DNA from: Nocardia nova
Lineage (GTDB): Bacteria; Actinomycetota; Actinomycetes; Mycobacteriales; Mycobacteriaceae
Assembly (NCBI RefSeq): GCF_002933465.1
Contig: NZ_PSZE01000009.1
Coordinates: 62,001-126,000, forward strand
Length of the DNA: 64,000 bases
Direction of reading: 5' to 3'
Each line of letters begins with the position of its first letter. Positions within the stretch are counted from its first letter, which is position 1. The notes beneath the pieces were generated by a model. It saw nothing but the letters and a program-made list of their open reading frames with translations. It was not told the DNA's origin and did no database searches. This document shows positions 43,643 through 51,081 of the stretch, piece by piece. The translations under genes and the position numbers were made by a program.

Positions 43643-45066
43643 GACCGCACCTCGCCGATGGCCTGGTCGTAACTCACCGCGACCGCGCCGGGATGGCGGG
43701 CCTGATACCGCTGCACCGCACCGGGTGTGATGAAGGGCAGGTAGGTATCGCCCTCGCGCACCCACTGCGCCTTGTCCGCGAACCAGCGAGTGCCGAGTTC
43801 CGCATCCGGCACGTAGGCGGCGCGGATCTTCTGCCCCTGGGCCCGAGCGGCTTTCACCGCGCGCAGCAGATCGGTGGGGTCGGCCGCGGGCTGCGCGGCG
43901 GACCGGCCGTCAAACCAGATCTCGCCGGCGAGAGCCGCATCGGAGATCGGTTTACCGGTGCTCGGGTCGATGCCGGTAATCGGCGCGGGATTGGCGAAGT
44001 TCGCCACGGCCGCATCGTAGTTCGCACCGCGTTCGGCGAAGGCCTTGCGCAGCGGGGCATCGTCGACGAATTTGTCGATATCGAAATCGGCGAAGTCGCC
44101 GATCGACTTCAAATACGGAACGTCACCCTTGAACGCCTGGACGAGCTGCGGCTTCAGGGGCGTGTCGAACGAGGTTCCCCCGGGTCCGTTGTAGAGGTAG
44201 ACGACCTCCGCCGGCAGTCCGGAGTTGTCAGCGACCAGCTGCGCGGCTTCGAGCGGTTTCGCGTGCAGGAAATCGGTGGCGTCAAGTTGCGCCTGCAGGA
44301 ATGCATCGAGCACCTCGGGATGGGATTTCGAATAATCACGACGTGCCACCACACCGTGGAATGTCGGCACGTTCAACTCGGCGCCATCGTAGAGCAGCTT
44401 GGCCTTGTCCTGGAAAACGAGCAGGCCGGGCCATGCCACGAACTGCGAAAGCGCCTGCACCTGACCGGATTCCAGCGCGGACGCGCCGATCTGCGGTTGC
44501 TGATTGAGCACGTCCACACCGTGCGCGGGGTCGATGTTCGCGCGGCTCAGCGCCTGGCGCAGTGTGCCGTCACCGGCGGAGCCGACGCTCGCGGACACCT
44601 TCTTTCCGGCCAGATCCGACAGTGACGTCGCCGTCGAATTCGGGGCGGTGACAACCATATTCAGGGAGCCGCGCGGCTGGTAGCCGGTGATCGAGACCAG
44701 TTCGGTGGCCGAACGCTCACTGGCGGAGGTTCGGGAACCGTTGATCAGCAACGGATAATCGCCCATCGAACCGATATCGATCTTCTCCGCGACCATCTGT
44801 GCGGTGATCGGTGCGCCGGTGTCGTAGTCCTGCCATTCGACCTGATATTTCGGCCCGCCCTTCGCGGTCAGGTCGTTCAGGCGCTGCTCCAGGAAGCCCT
44901 TGGCGCGCAGCAGCGTTCCGGCGGTGACGGTATTGATGGTCTTGGATTGATAGCCGATGACTACCCGGACGGTGTCCCCGGATCCGGTCTGCTCGAGCGA
45001 GCATCCGGCGGCCAGGGTGGTGATCAGGGCGGCGGCGGCCAGTATGCGGGCACGACGGTACTTCAT
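43639..45066 (-). CDS. ABC transporter substrate-binding lipoprotein with extra C-terminal domain
   Basis: Periplasmic-type binding protein anchored by lipid (lipobox LAAGC, Cys22), 475 residues. Residues 30-350 are an SsuA/TauA-like fold: VRVVIGYQSKTINTVTAGTL, DYDTGAPITAQMVAEKIDIG, LAGKKVSASVGSAGDGTLRQ. Usual SsuA/TauA proteins are about 320 residues; here about 110 residues are added after GIDPSTGKPIS (about 365). The extension has IWFDGR, LLRAVKAARAQGQKIRAAYV, and TRWFADKAQWVREGDTYLPF, resembling the NosL domain of metal or cofactor accessory proteins. The addition is unexplained by simple uptake and may present a substrate or metal. Confidence 0.82.
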   Translation of the reverse strand: MKYRRARILAAAALITTLAAGCSLEQTGSGDTVRVVIGYQSKTINTVTAGTLLRAKGFLEQRLNDLTAKGGPKYQVEWQDYDTGAPITAQMVAEKIDIGSMGDYPLLINGSRTSASERSATELVSITGYQPRGSLNMVVTAPNSTATSLSDLAGKKVSASVGSAGDGTLRQALSRANIDPAHGVDVLNQQPQIGASALESGQVQALSQFVAWPGLLVFQDKAKLLYDGAELNVPTFHGVVARRDYSKSHPEVLDAFLQAQLDATDFLHAKPLEAAQLVADNSGLPAEVVYLYNGPGGTSFDTPLKPQLVQAFKGDVPYLKSIGDFADFDIDKFVDDAPLRKAFAERGANYDAAVANFANPAPITGIDPSTGKPISDAALAGEIWFDGRSAAQPAADPTDLLRAVKAARAQGQKIRAAYVPDAELGTRWFADKAQWVREGDTYLPFITPGAVQRYQARHPGAVAVSYDQAIGEVRS

Positions 45067-45122
45067 GGTATTTCCTCGAAATAGGGCCGAGGGGCGGCCA
45101 CTGAAAGAATCCGCTGCGCGAT

Positions 45123-45350
45123 TCAGCGCAGCAGATACGGCATATTGACGGTGACGGCGCCGGTGGGACAGCGCGCCGCGCACGGACCGCAGTACCAGCA
45201 TTCGTCGACGTGCATGAACGCCTTGCCGTTGTCCGGATTGATCGCCAGCGAATCCAGCGGGCAGATCTCCACACACAGCGTGCACCCCTCGATGCACAGC
45301 GATTCGTCGATGGTTACCGGGACATCAGCCCGCTGATTGACCGACGCCAT
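45123..45350 (-). CDS. AprB-like two-cluster ferredoxin
   Basis: A 75-residue ferredoxin with eight cysteines for two [4Fe-4S] clusters. The first set is CIEGCTLCVEICP (Cys-x3-Cys-x2-Cys-x3-Cys), the second CWYCGPCAARCP (Cys-x2-Cys-x2-Cys-x3-Cys). The spacing of the first set and the sequence DECWYCGPCAARCPTGAV recall AprB, the electron-transfer subunit of APS reductase. The start ATG 45350 has GGAGG about 10 nt upstream and lies inside the end of the GntR gene. It probably passes electrons to or from the AprA-like flavoprotein. Confidence 0.88.
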   Translation of the reverse strand: MASVNQRADVPVTIDESLCIEGCTLCVEICPLDSLAINPDNGKAFMHVDECWYCGPCAARCPTGAVTVNMPYLLR

Positions 45351-46185
45351 GGCGGCTCAGCCTCCAATCGTTGCTTTCGGTGGTGCGAATCAGGCTGTCG
45401 CGCAGTGTGATCCGATCGCCACGCATGCGTATGTACTCGAGGTCCACTGGGCGCCCGTCGGCGAGATAGGTGAGACGCTCCAGTAGCAGCAGTGCGCTGC
45501 CCTCGGGGGCCTGCAGGGTGGCGGCGCTGTGGATATCGGCGGTGATGGCCTCCACCGCCAGATCGGCCGAACCGAGCGACTGGCCGCTGATCTGTTCGAT
45601 GAGCCCGAAGATGTCCTCCGACCGCAGATCGCAGTCGAGTACCTGCTCGCCGATATCCGGGGCCAGATAGGTGTGGTCCAGGCTGAGGGGCAGATCGCCG
45701 AGGTAGCGCAGCCGCTCCAGGTAGACCGCGGATTCGCCGGGGTCGAGACCGAGCCGGTTGGCGACCGCGGGCGGTGGCGTGAGGCGCACTGCCGCGCGCA
45801 CCTCGTTGCGCACCTCGCCGTGCCCACGCAGCGTTTCCTTCAGGCCGCGTAGACTGTCCAGTCCGTGATCGTATTTGCGTTGCGCCACATAGGTTCCCAC
45901 TCGCGGGACGCGGCCGATGAGGCCCTCGTCGCGCAGTAGTGCCAATGCCTCGCGCACCGCATTGCGGGAGACGGCGAATTCCGCGGCGAGTTCGGATTCG
46001 GTGGGTAGCGGGTCGGAGCACTGGCCGGTGTGGATCTGCTGGCGCAGCACATCGGCCACCTGGCGGGCCCGATCCACCTTGCGGATGGTGCGGGCGCCGG
46101 CCCCGGCCGTCGTATCCGCCCTGGAAGCCGGGTGGTCGGCAGCGGACCCGTGCTGCTGACGCAGGGGTACCGGATCGGCCGTCAT
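45325..46185 (-). CDS. GntR-family regulator (HutC/UTRA type)
   Basis: Repressor-type regulator of 286 residues. A winged helix at about 38-105 (PTESELAAEFAVSRNAVREA and LIGRVPRVGTYVAQ) and a ligand-binding UTRA domain at about 135-270 (LERLRYLGDLPLSLDHTYLA, LLLLERLTYLADGRPVDLEY). The N-terminal ~35 residues are a disordered tail. It is the first gene of the transporter/flavoprotein operon and overlaps the ferredoxin gene by 26 bp, so it likely senses the imported compound and controls the operon. ATG 46185 has GAGGAGG 6 nt upstream. Confidence 0.9.
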   Translation of the reverse strand: MTADPVPLRQQHGSAADHPASRADTTAGAGARTIRKVDRARQVADVLRQQIHTGQCSDPLPTESELAAEFAVSRNAVREALALLRDEGLIGRVPRVGTYVAQRKYDHGLDSLRGLKETLRGHGEVRNEVRAAVRLTPPPAVANRLGLDPGESAVYLERLRYLGDLPLSLDHTYLAPDIGEQVLDCDLRSEDIFGLIEQISGQSLGSADLAVEAITADIHSAATLQAPEGSALLLLERLTYLADGRPVDLEYIRMRGDRITLRDSLIRTTESNDWRLSRHGVGQSAG

Positions 46186-46446
46186 CTCCACCTCCTCATG
46201 CTTGTGACCTGCGGTTTCCGAGCGTAACGGCGGCGCCTGGGCGGGAGTGCCGGGCGGGCGGGCGGCAATGGCCGGGCGTGCGGTTATCCGCCGCCCGCCC
46301 GAGCGGCGGACCTGCTGAAATCCGGGCGATCGAAGGTAATGCGCCACCTGCGGCGATGCGGGCCCGCATTCGAATCAGTGTGAGCGCAATACGTGCCGTG
46401 ACCGTTCGCTGGCGCGGCGTGGAATCGGGATGTTACCGTTTTACAC

Positions 46447-46554
46447 ATGTCCACCAGCCGTTCGAACCGCGCACGGGTCACCTATGTGACCGTGGCGCTC
46501 GGTGTGCGGCTGCCGCGGCAGCGGGAACTGTGTTGTTCCCGGCCGCGCAGCTGA
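46447..46554 (+). CDS. Possible cysteine-sensing leader peptide
   Basis: ATG 46447 opens a 35-codon Arg-rich ORF whose C-terminus has two adjacent Cys codons, in ELCCSRP. They are TGT TGT, an unusual choice in this GC-rich genome. Both lie in the loop of a 7-bp inverted repeat (46522-46528 with 46535-46541). In Mycobacteriales, short ORFs with clustered Cys codons regulate sulfur genes by attenuation; the downstream gene here is the ROK regulator, and the sulfur-type transporter operon is divergent. Confidence 0.4.
   Translation: MSTSRSNRARVTYVTVALGVRLPRQRELCCSRPRS
46522..46541 (+). promoter_or_regulatory. Inverted repeat around the Cys codons
   Basis: CGGGAAC and GTTCCCG (7-bp arms) enclose a 6-nt loop that contains most of the TGT TGT Cys pair of the upstream ORF. 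It may be an attenuator hairpin or, alternatively, an operator for the ROK or GntR protein. Confidence 0.4.
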
Positions 46555-46658
46555 GACCGCTCCAGTCGTCCGTCTGTCGACCCTTTTCGGGCCCTTCTCG
46601 CTGCCTTGTTGCCGATGTAGTCGTCTCTTCACGAGACTTTCGACAAGGACTTCGCCCC

Positions 46659-47939
46659 ATGACGAGCCCCACCCTCGAACGACAGTCTTCCCCTTCTCGC
46701 CCGCGGCCGATACGCAGTGTGCCTCGGCCGGTGGTGCCGCCGGAATTGCGGATCACCGACAACCCGGCGGCCGCCGTCCTACGTGCCGCCACTCGCGGGC
46801 CCATCTTCCGCGATAATGCCGCTCAGACAACCGGTTTGAGCATCGCCACCGTGAATCGGCAAGTGTCGGCGCTACTTTCGTCCGGACTGTTGCGAGAACG
46901 CGCCGACCTCACCGCATCCGGTGCGGTCGGACGCCCGCGCGTGCCGTTCGAGGTCGATACCGACCGATTCGCCACGCTGGGCGTCCATATCGGTGCGAAT
47001 CTCACCCGGATCGTGGCCGCCGATCTGTCCGGCCGCATCCTCGGCGGGTTGGAGATCGCCACCCCGCAGGCCGCGCAGGAGGCGGCCGTCACCATCATCG
47101 CGCGCAGCGCCAAGGCCTTCCTGGACCGATTACCGCGGCGCCGGCCGTTGTGGGTCGGTGTGGCGCTGGCCGGACGGGTCGATCCCGTCGCCGGCGTCGT
47201 GGATCATCCCCGTCTGGATTGGCAGTCGGCGCCGGTCGGCCCGATCTTCGCCACCGTGCTGGACCTGCCGGTTTCGGTCGCCGCCCACGTGGAGGCGATG
47301 GCCGCCGCCGAACTGCTGCTCACCACCGGTGCGCCGGATCGTTCCGGCGCTCAGGACCGGCCCGGCAGCAGCCTCTACATCTACGGCCGAGAGACGGTCG
47401 GTGTCGCGGTCACGCTGCACGATCGCGTCTACACCCCGGCGAACGGTCCGGGTTCGATCGCGCATCTGCCGACCGGATCCGATATCGATTGCTCGTGCGG
47501 CCGGCGGGGCTGCTTGGAGGCCACGGTCGGTGAGGCGGCGGTGCTGGCTCGCGCCGTGCGCGCCGGCATCGTGCCGAAGCGGGAGGCGCCGCGGAAACCG
47601 GTGATCGCCGAGCTGTACCGTGCCGCCGAACAGGGTTCCGGCCCGGCTCGCGACATGCTGTTCGAGCGGGCCGAAATCCTCGGCAACACAGCGGCTCTCG
47701 TGCGCGACATGTTCAATCCCGATCGGGTGGTGCTGGGCGGTCAAGCCTTCACCGGCTACCGGCCGGGGCTCGAACGGGTCGTGCAGGCATTCGGTCGTGC
47801 CACCGCGCTTGCCCCGGCGGATCTGCGGATCAGCCGATTCGGCGGGCGGGTCCAGGAGCATGCCGCGGCCGTCACCTCGCTCAGCGTCTGCTACGCCGAT
47901 CCGCTGTCGGCGCTGCGCCGGGCAACGCGCTCGCGCTGA
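46659..47939 (+). CDS. ROK-family transcriptional regulator
   Basis: A 426-residue regulator with an N-terminal winged helix (about 40-100; NAAQTTGLSIATVNRQVSAL) and a ROK sugar-kinase-like domain. The zinc-binding motif is CSCGRRGCLEA (about 280-290), and GVHIGANLTRIVAADLSGRI is the first ATPase-fold strand pair. The catalytic Asp of sugar kinases is not obvious, as in pure regulators; VALAGRVDPVAGVVDHPRLD retains the ligand-site region. It is divergent from the transporter operon and may co-regulate it. ATG 46659 has AAGGA about 8 nt upstream. Confidence 0.88.
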   Translation: MTSPTLERQSSPSRPRPIRSVPRPVVPPELRITDNPAAAVLRAATRGPIFRDNAAQTTGLSIATVNRQVSALLSSGLLRERADLTASGAVGRPRVPFEVDTDRFATLGVHIGANLTRIVAADLSGRILGGLEIATPQAAQEAAVTIIARSAKAFLDRLPRRRPLWVGVALAGRVDPVAGVVDHPRLDWQSAPVGPIFATVLDLPVSVAAHVEAMAAAELLLTTGAPDRSGAQDRPGSSLYIYGRETVGVAVTLHDRVYTPANGPGSIAHLPTGSDIDCSCGRRGCLEATVGEAAVLARAVRAGIVPKREAPRKPVIAELYRAAEQGSGPARDMLFERAEILGNTAALVRDMFNPDRVVLGGQAFTGYRPGLERVVQAFGRATALAPADLRISRFGGRVQEHAAAVTSLSVCYADPLSALRRATRSR

Positions 47940-47971
47940 GGAGCCGGGGCGAGTCCGTGAGCGCAAAGATC

Positions 47972-47999
47972 CGGCCGGGGCGGTCCACCGTCCCGGCCG
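47972..47999. terminator. Hairpin between convergent genes
   Basis: 8-bp inverted repeat (47972-47979 with 47992-47999), 12-nt loop, between the ROK and methyltransferase genes. No T run. Confidence 0.4.
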
Positions 48000-48048
48000 T
48001 GGCTGTCGCCCTCTCGGTGAAGGTCGCGCGATCGTCGCCTCCCTGGCC

Positions 48049-48681
48049 TCACGCCGGCTTGAGGCCGGTCAGCACACCTGTCGACGGCTGCACCGTCCGA
48101 TACTCCAGGGTCTGAAATCCTGCTCGCTCCAATGGATTCCGATATCTCCGGATATCGATCTCGGTGGGATCCATATGCCTGCTGAGCAGCTTCGTCAGCC
48201 GGCCGTGCACACCCACGGGCGCCATATCGGCCAGGAGAACTCGTCCCCCCGGACGTAGTACGCGCCACATCTCCGACAGGGCGTTCCCGCGATCCGCCTC
48301 GGGAATGTGATGCATCCCGAACGTGCAGGTGACGACGTCGAACGACGCGTCGGGCAGAGCCAGCGACTGGGCCACGCCGTAGTCGAAGCGGCAGTTCGTC
48401 CGGCTGCCGGACCGGGCGGTGGCGTACTCGACCATCTCGCGGGCGGCATCGATGCCGACGACCTCACCGCGTGGTCCGACCCGGTCGGCCAGCGCGAACA
48501 CCAATGTGCCCGGGCCGCTGGCGATATCGAGGGCGCGTCCGCCCGGTTCCGCGCCACTGGCGGCGGCGAGGTCGGCCGCGTGTCGTCGGCGTCTGCCGCC
48601 GAAGAAGACGGTGGTGAACGCGCTGTAACCGCGCGGATTGGTGATCAGGATGCCGTGCGGGTCTTGTTCAATTCGGAACAT
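48049..48681 (-). CDS. Class I SAM-dependent methyltransferase (UbiE type)
   Basis: Methyltransferase of 210 residues. Motif I ALDIASGPGTLVFALADRVG (about 50-69), GEVVGIDAAREMVEYA, motif FDVVTCTFGMHHIPEADRG, and VLRPGGRVLLADMAP. The N-terminus has GYSAFTTVFFGGRRRR before the Rossmann fold. The substrate is unknown. It is divergent from the TetR regulator at 48764 with only 82 bp between; the dyad GAAAC/GTTTC at 48731-48745 could be the regulator site controlling both genes. Confidence 0.85.
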   Translation of the reverse strand: MFRIEQDPHGILITNPRGYSAFTTVFFGGRRRRHAADLAAASGAEPGGRALDIASGPGTLVFALADRVGPRGEVVGIDAAREMVEYATARSGSRTNCRFDYGVAQSLALPDASFDVVTCTFGMHHIPEADRGNALSEMWRVLRPGGRVLLADMAPVGVHGRLTKLLSRHMDPTEIDIRRYRNPLERAGFQTLEYRTVQPSTGVLTGLKPA

Positions 48682-48763
48682 GTGTTCATGATCTGGTGAA
48701 GCGGCTGCTCTCACCAGAAGCAAAAGCACCGAAACCGTTCGTTTCCGCACACCCGGAGGCACA

Positions 48764-49264
48764 GTGTCCGACAACGACCGCCGCGTTCGACGGACCCGTA
48801 GCACCCTGCATCGTGCCCTGATCGAGCTCATGATCGAACGTCCCTACGACCGGATCACCGTGCAGGACATCCTCGACCGCGCCGACGTCGGCCGCTCGAC
48901 GTTCTACGCCCACTTCCGCAGCAAGGACGACTTGCTCGTGGTGAGCGGGACCGAATTTCTGCGGGCGGCGCTCGGCCGGCGCCCCGGTGACCCGATACGA
49001 ACCATCATCGAACTGGCCGAGGGACACCGGGAGGTGTACCGCGCGCTCCTCGGCCCGAAGAGCACCATGGTCGTCGTCCGCGGCACTCAGCGGATGTTCG
49101 CCGAAATTCTCGCCGATCAGGGTAGTGAAGAGCCCGACACCACGTTCCTGTCGTGGGGGCTGGTCGGGCTCCTTCCCGCGGTAGCCGAAGGCCGCACCAC
49201 CGCTCGGGCGGCCTGCGAGGTCATTCGGCGAACGAGAGTTTCCGGCGGAACCGGCCCGTCCTGA
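48764..49264 (+). CDS. TetR/AcrR family regulator
   Basis: One-component regulator of 166 residues, shorter than the usual ~190. HTH in residues 10-55 (RTRSTLHRALIELMIERPYD, ITVQDILDRADVGRSTFYAH), followed by an abbreviated ligand-binding domain. It is divergent from the methyltransferase and probably represses it and itself. GTG 48764 has GGAGG 4 nt upstream. Confidence 0.85.
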   Translation: MSDNDRRVRRTRSTLHRALIELMIERPYDRITVQDILDRADVGRSTFYAHFRSKDDLLVVSGTEFLRAALGRRPGDPIRTIIELAEGHREVYRALLGPKSTMVVVRGTQRMFAEILADQGSEEPDTTFLSWGLVGLLPAVAEGRTTARAACEVIRRTRVSGGTGPS

Positions 49265-49277
49265 TCACGGCGGCGGA

Positions 49278-50897
49278 TCACTTATCCGCCGTCGTGAAAA
49301 GACCCTCCAGCGCGGTGATGAAAAACGGGAAATGCCCGGCGAATCGGTGCAGGTTCGGGTCGCGATCGAACCCGCCGAACCAGTAGAGCCCGGCCTGACG
49401 GTCGGCCCCGGGATCCATATCGCGGAAGGTGCGGATCCAGTTGTCGGCCCGGCCGCCGATGATGGTGAACGGCAGGGCCCGTGAGAACAACAGCTCCCGG
49501 TCGGCCGGCGGGATCTGATCCGGCCGCTGCGCGTCCAGGCCGTTCTGCAGGGCCTTCACCTGTGCGGCGAGTGCGCGGCCCGCGGCGGTCCGCGCCGGCA
49601 GATACCGCCCGAGCAGCAGCATGGCCGCGCCGCCGAGCGCGATGGCCACGCCGACCAGCGCATATCCGCCGGCTACGGCGAGGCCGACGGTGGCCCCCAC
49701 CCCGATCACCAGCAGTGCGATGCCGATCCAGAAGGCGAGTCCGCGCCGATCGTGATCGATCAGCGTGCCGCGTTCGAGGGCGTCCCGGCGCAGTGCGGAG
49801 CGTACGGGCTCGGCGGCGACACGTCCCGGCGCTCGCAGTTCCGACAGCAGAACCGAGTCGGCGCCCTCGGGCAGCAGTGTCGTATAGGCGTGCTTTTCGT
49901 AGCCGCGCAGTTGATCGTCGACGGGATTCACCCGGGTGATGCGCCAGTCCGAATCGCTCACCGGCGCGATCCACAGATAGCGCCGCACCGCCAGATCCAC
50001 CACGGTGGCGGCGATATCGGCGGCATCGGCGGAGCCGTCGAGCAACAGGCCCGCCTCACCGGGCAGGATGCCGTCGGGAGAGACGAATTCGCTGTGGTTT
50101 CCGTCGCGCTGCACCGGATCCAGGGTTCCGGTCGAGGTCAGGGCCGCGGCGTCCTGGCGGCGAGCCCAGGCCAGATAGGCGCCGAAGGCGGCCAGCGCCG
50201 CGAGCAGCACACCGAAGGCGATCAGCACCGGTGCGGTGACGGCGAACGCGCCCGACCCGCGGCCGCCGCGAATATCGGCGTTGGCCTTCACCGTGCCGGG
50301 CGGCACCTGCAGGGTCACATCGAGGATGTCGCCCTTGTGCAGATTCTCCTCGTGCATGGTGAGTACGCCGTCCGGTTCGACGCGGGCGTCGTTGCATTTT
50401 CGGGTGCTACCGACCGAGCCGACCGTGCAGTCGGCGATCCCCATCCGATAACTCGGGCTGATCACCGAACCGTCGAACGAGGCGACATCGGTGTTGAGGG
50501 CTCCCGTCCAGTGGAACAGTTGCGTCCCCGGCGCATCGCTGACCGTGCCGTGCACGGTGTACTTGAACGACGATTCCCCCGGCGGCGCGTCCACGCTGAA
50601 CACATCACCCGCCACCTTCGCCGAACCCGGTCCGGTACTGGAGATGTCGGTCACACCGAAGCGGCGTTCACTTCCGTCGTCGCGTCCCACCCGCAGCGGC
50701 AGCGCCATGTGGAACTGCCCGCCCGGCGGCACCTTCACGGTTTCGGCCACCTCGAGCAGACCGGCCTCGCTGAGTTTGACGTCCGCGATGATCGACACAC
50801 CCGTGGGCTCCTGCGCCCGCGCGGCCGGTGCTGCGGCGAACAGCCCGGCCGCAATAAACAACAGAGCGCCGAACGCGCCCCCCCGAAAGATCAGCAT
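49278..50897 (-). CDS. DUF2207 membrane protein
   Basis: Exported membrane protein of 539 residues. A signal peptide (cleavage about after ARA), an extracytoplasmic beta-rich DUF2207 domain (residues ~30-215), a helix at about 222-242 (LIAFGVLLAALAAFGAYLAW), a cytoplasmic segment, two helices at about 390-430, and a C-terminal soluble part with FRDMDPGADRQAGLYWFGGF. The family is widespread in actinobacteria and of unknown function. A 10-bp tandem repeat lies upstream of its start, between it and the metallopeptidase pair. Confidence 0.8.
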   Translation of the reverse strand: MLIFRGGAFGALLFIAAGLFAAAPAARAQEPTGVSIIADVKLSEAGLLEVAETVKVPPGGQFHMALPLRVGRDDGSERRFGVTDISSTGPGSAKVAGDVFSVDAPPGESSFKYTVHGTVSDAPGTQLFHWTGALNTDVASFDGSVISPSYRMGIADCTVGSVGSTRKCNDARVEPDGVLTMHEENLHKGDILDVTLQVPPGTVKANADIRGGRGSGAFAVTAPVLIAFGVLLAALAAFGAYLAWARRQDAAALTSTGTLDPVQRDGNHSEFVSPDGILPGEAGLLLDGSADAADIAATVVDLAVRRYLWIAPVSDSDWRITRVNPVDDQLRGYEKHAYTTLLPEGADSVLLSELRAPGRVAAEPVRSALRRDALERGTLIDHDRRGLAFWIGIALLVIGVGATVGLAVAGGYALVGVAIALGGAAMLLLGRYLPARTAAGRALAAQVKALQNGLDAQRPDQIPPADRELLFSRALPFTIIGGRADNWIRTFRDMDPGADRQAGLYWFGGFDRDPNLHRFAGHFPFFITALEGLFTTADK

Positions 50898-50965
50898 GGG
50901 GCAGTAGCTTAGCGGTGGGCCACTGTGCGAGCAGGCGTCGCGAATTCGGCGGCTTGCTATTCTGC

Positions 50966-51033
50966 GTCGGCGGCTGTCGGCGGCTGTCGGCGGCTGTCGG
51001 CGGCTGTCGGCGGCTGTCGGCGGCTGTCGGCGG
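50966..51033. repeat. 10-bp tandem repeat
   Basis: The unit CGGCTGTCGG is repeated six times without change from 50971 to 51030, with partial copies at both edges. It lies in the divergent region upstream of the DUF2207 and metallopeptidase genes. It is a microsatellite-like array, likely variable between strains. Confidence 0.93.
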
Positions 51034-51081
51034 AGAGCGTGGCTGTCGCGGGATGAGGAACGGACAAGGGGGAGTGGGGGA

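Larger units (their letters stand above)
46186..46658. promoter_or_regulatory. Divergent control region between gntR and ROK genes
   Basis: About 470 bases between the two divergent regulator genes. It holds the short ORF at 46447 and an inverted repeat at 46522-46541. A second dyad, GTCTC and GAGAC, at 46623-46637 lies just before the ROK ribosome-binding site. Promoters of both operons must be here, but -35/-10 pairs are not clear; TGTTAC at 46431 just before the short ORF could be a -10 box. Confidence 0.5.
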
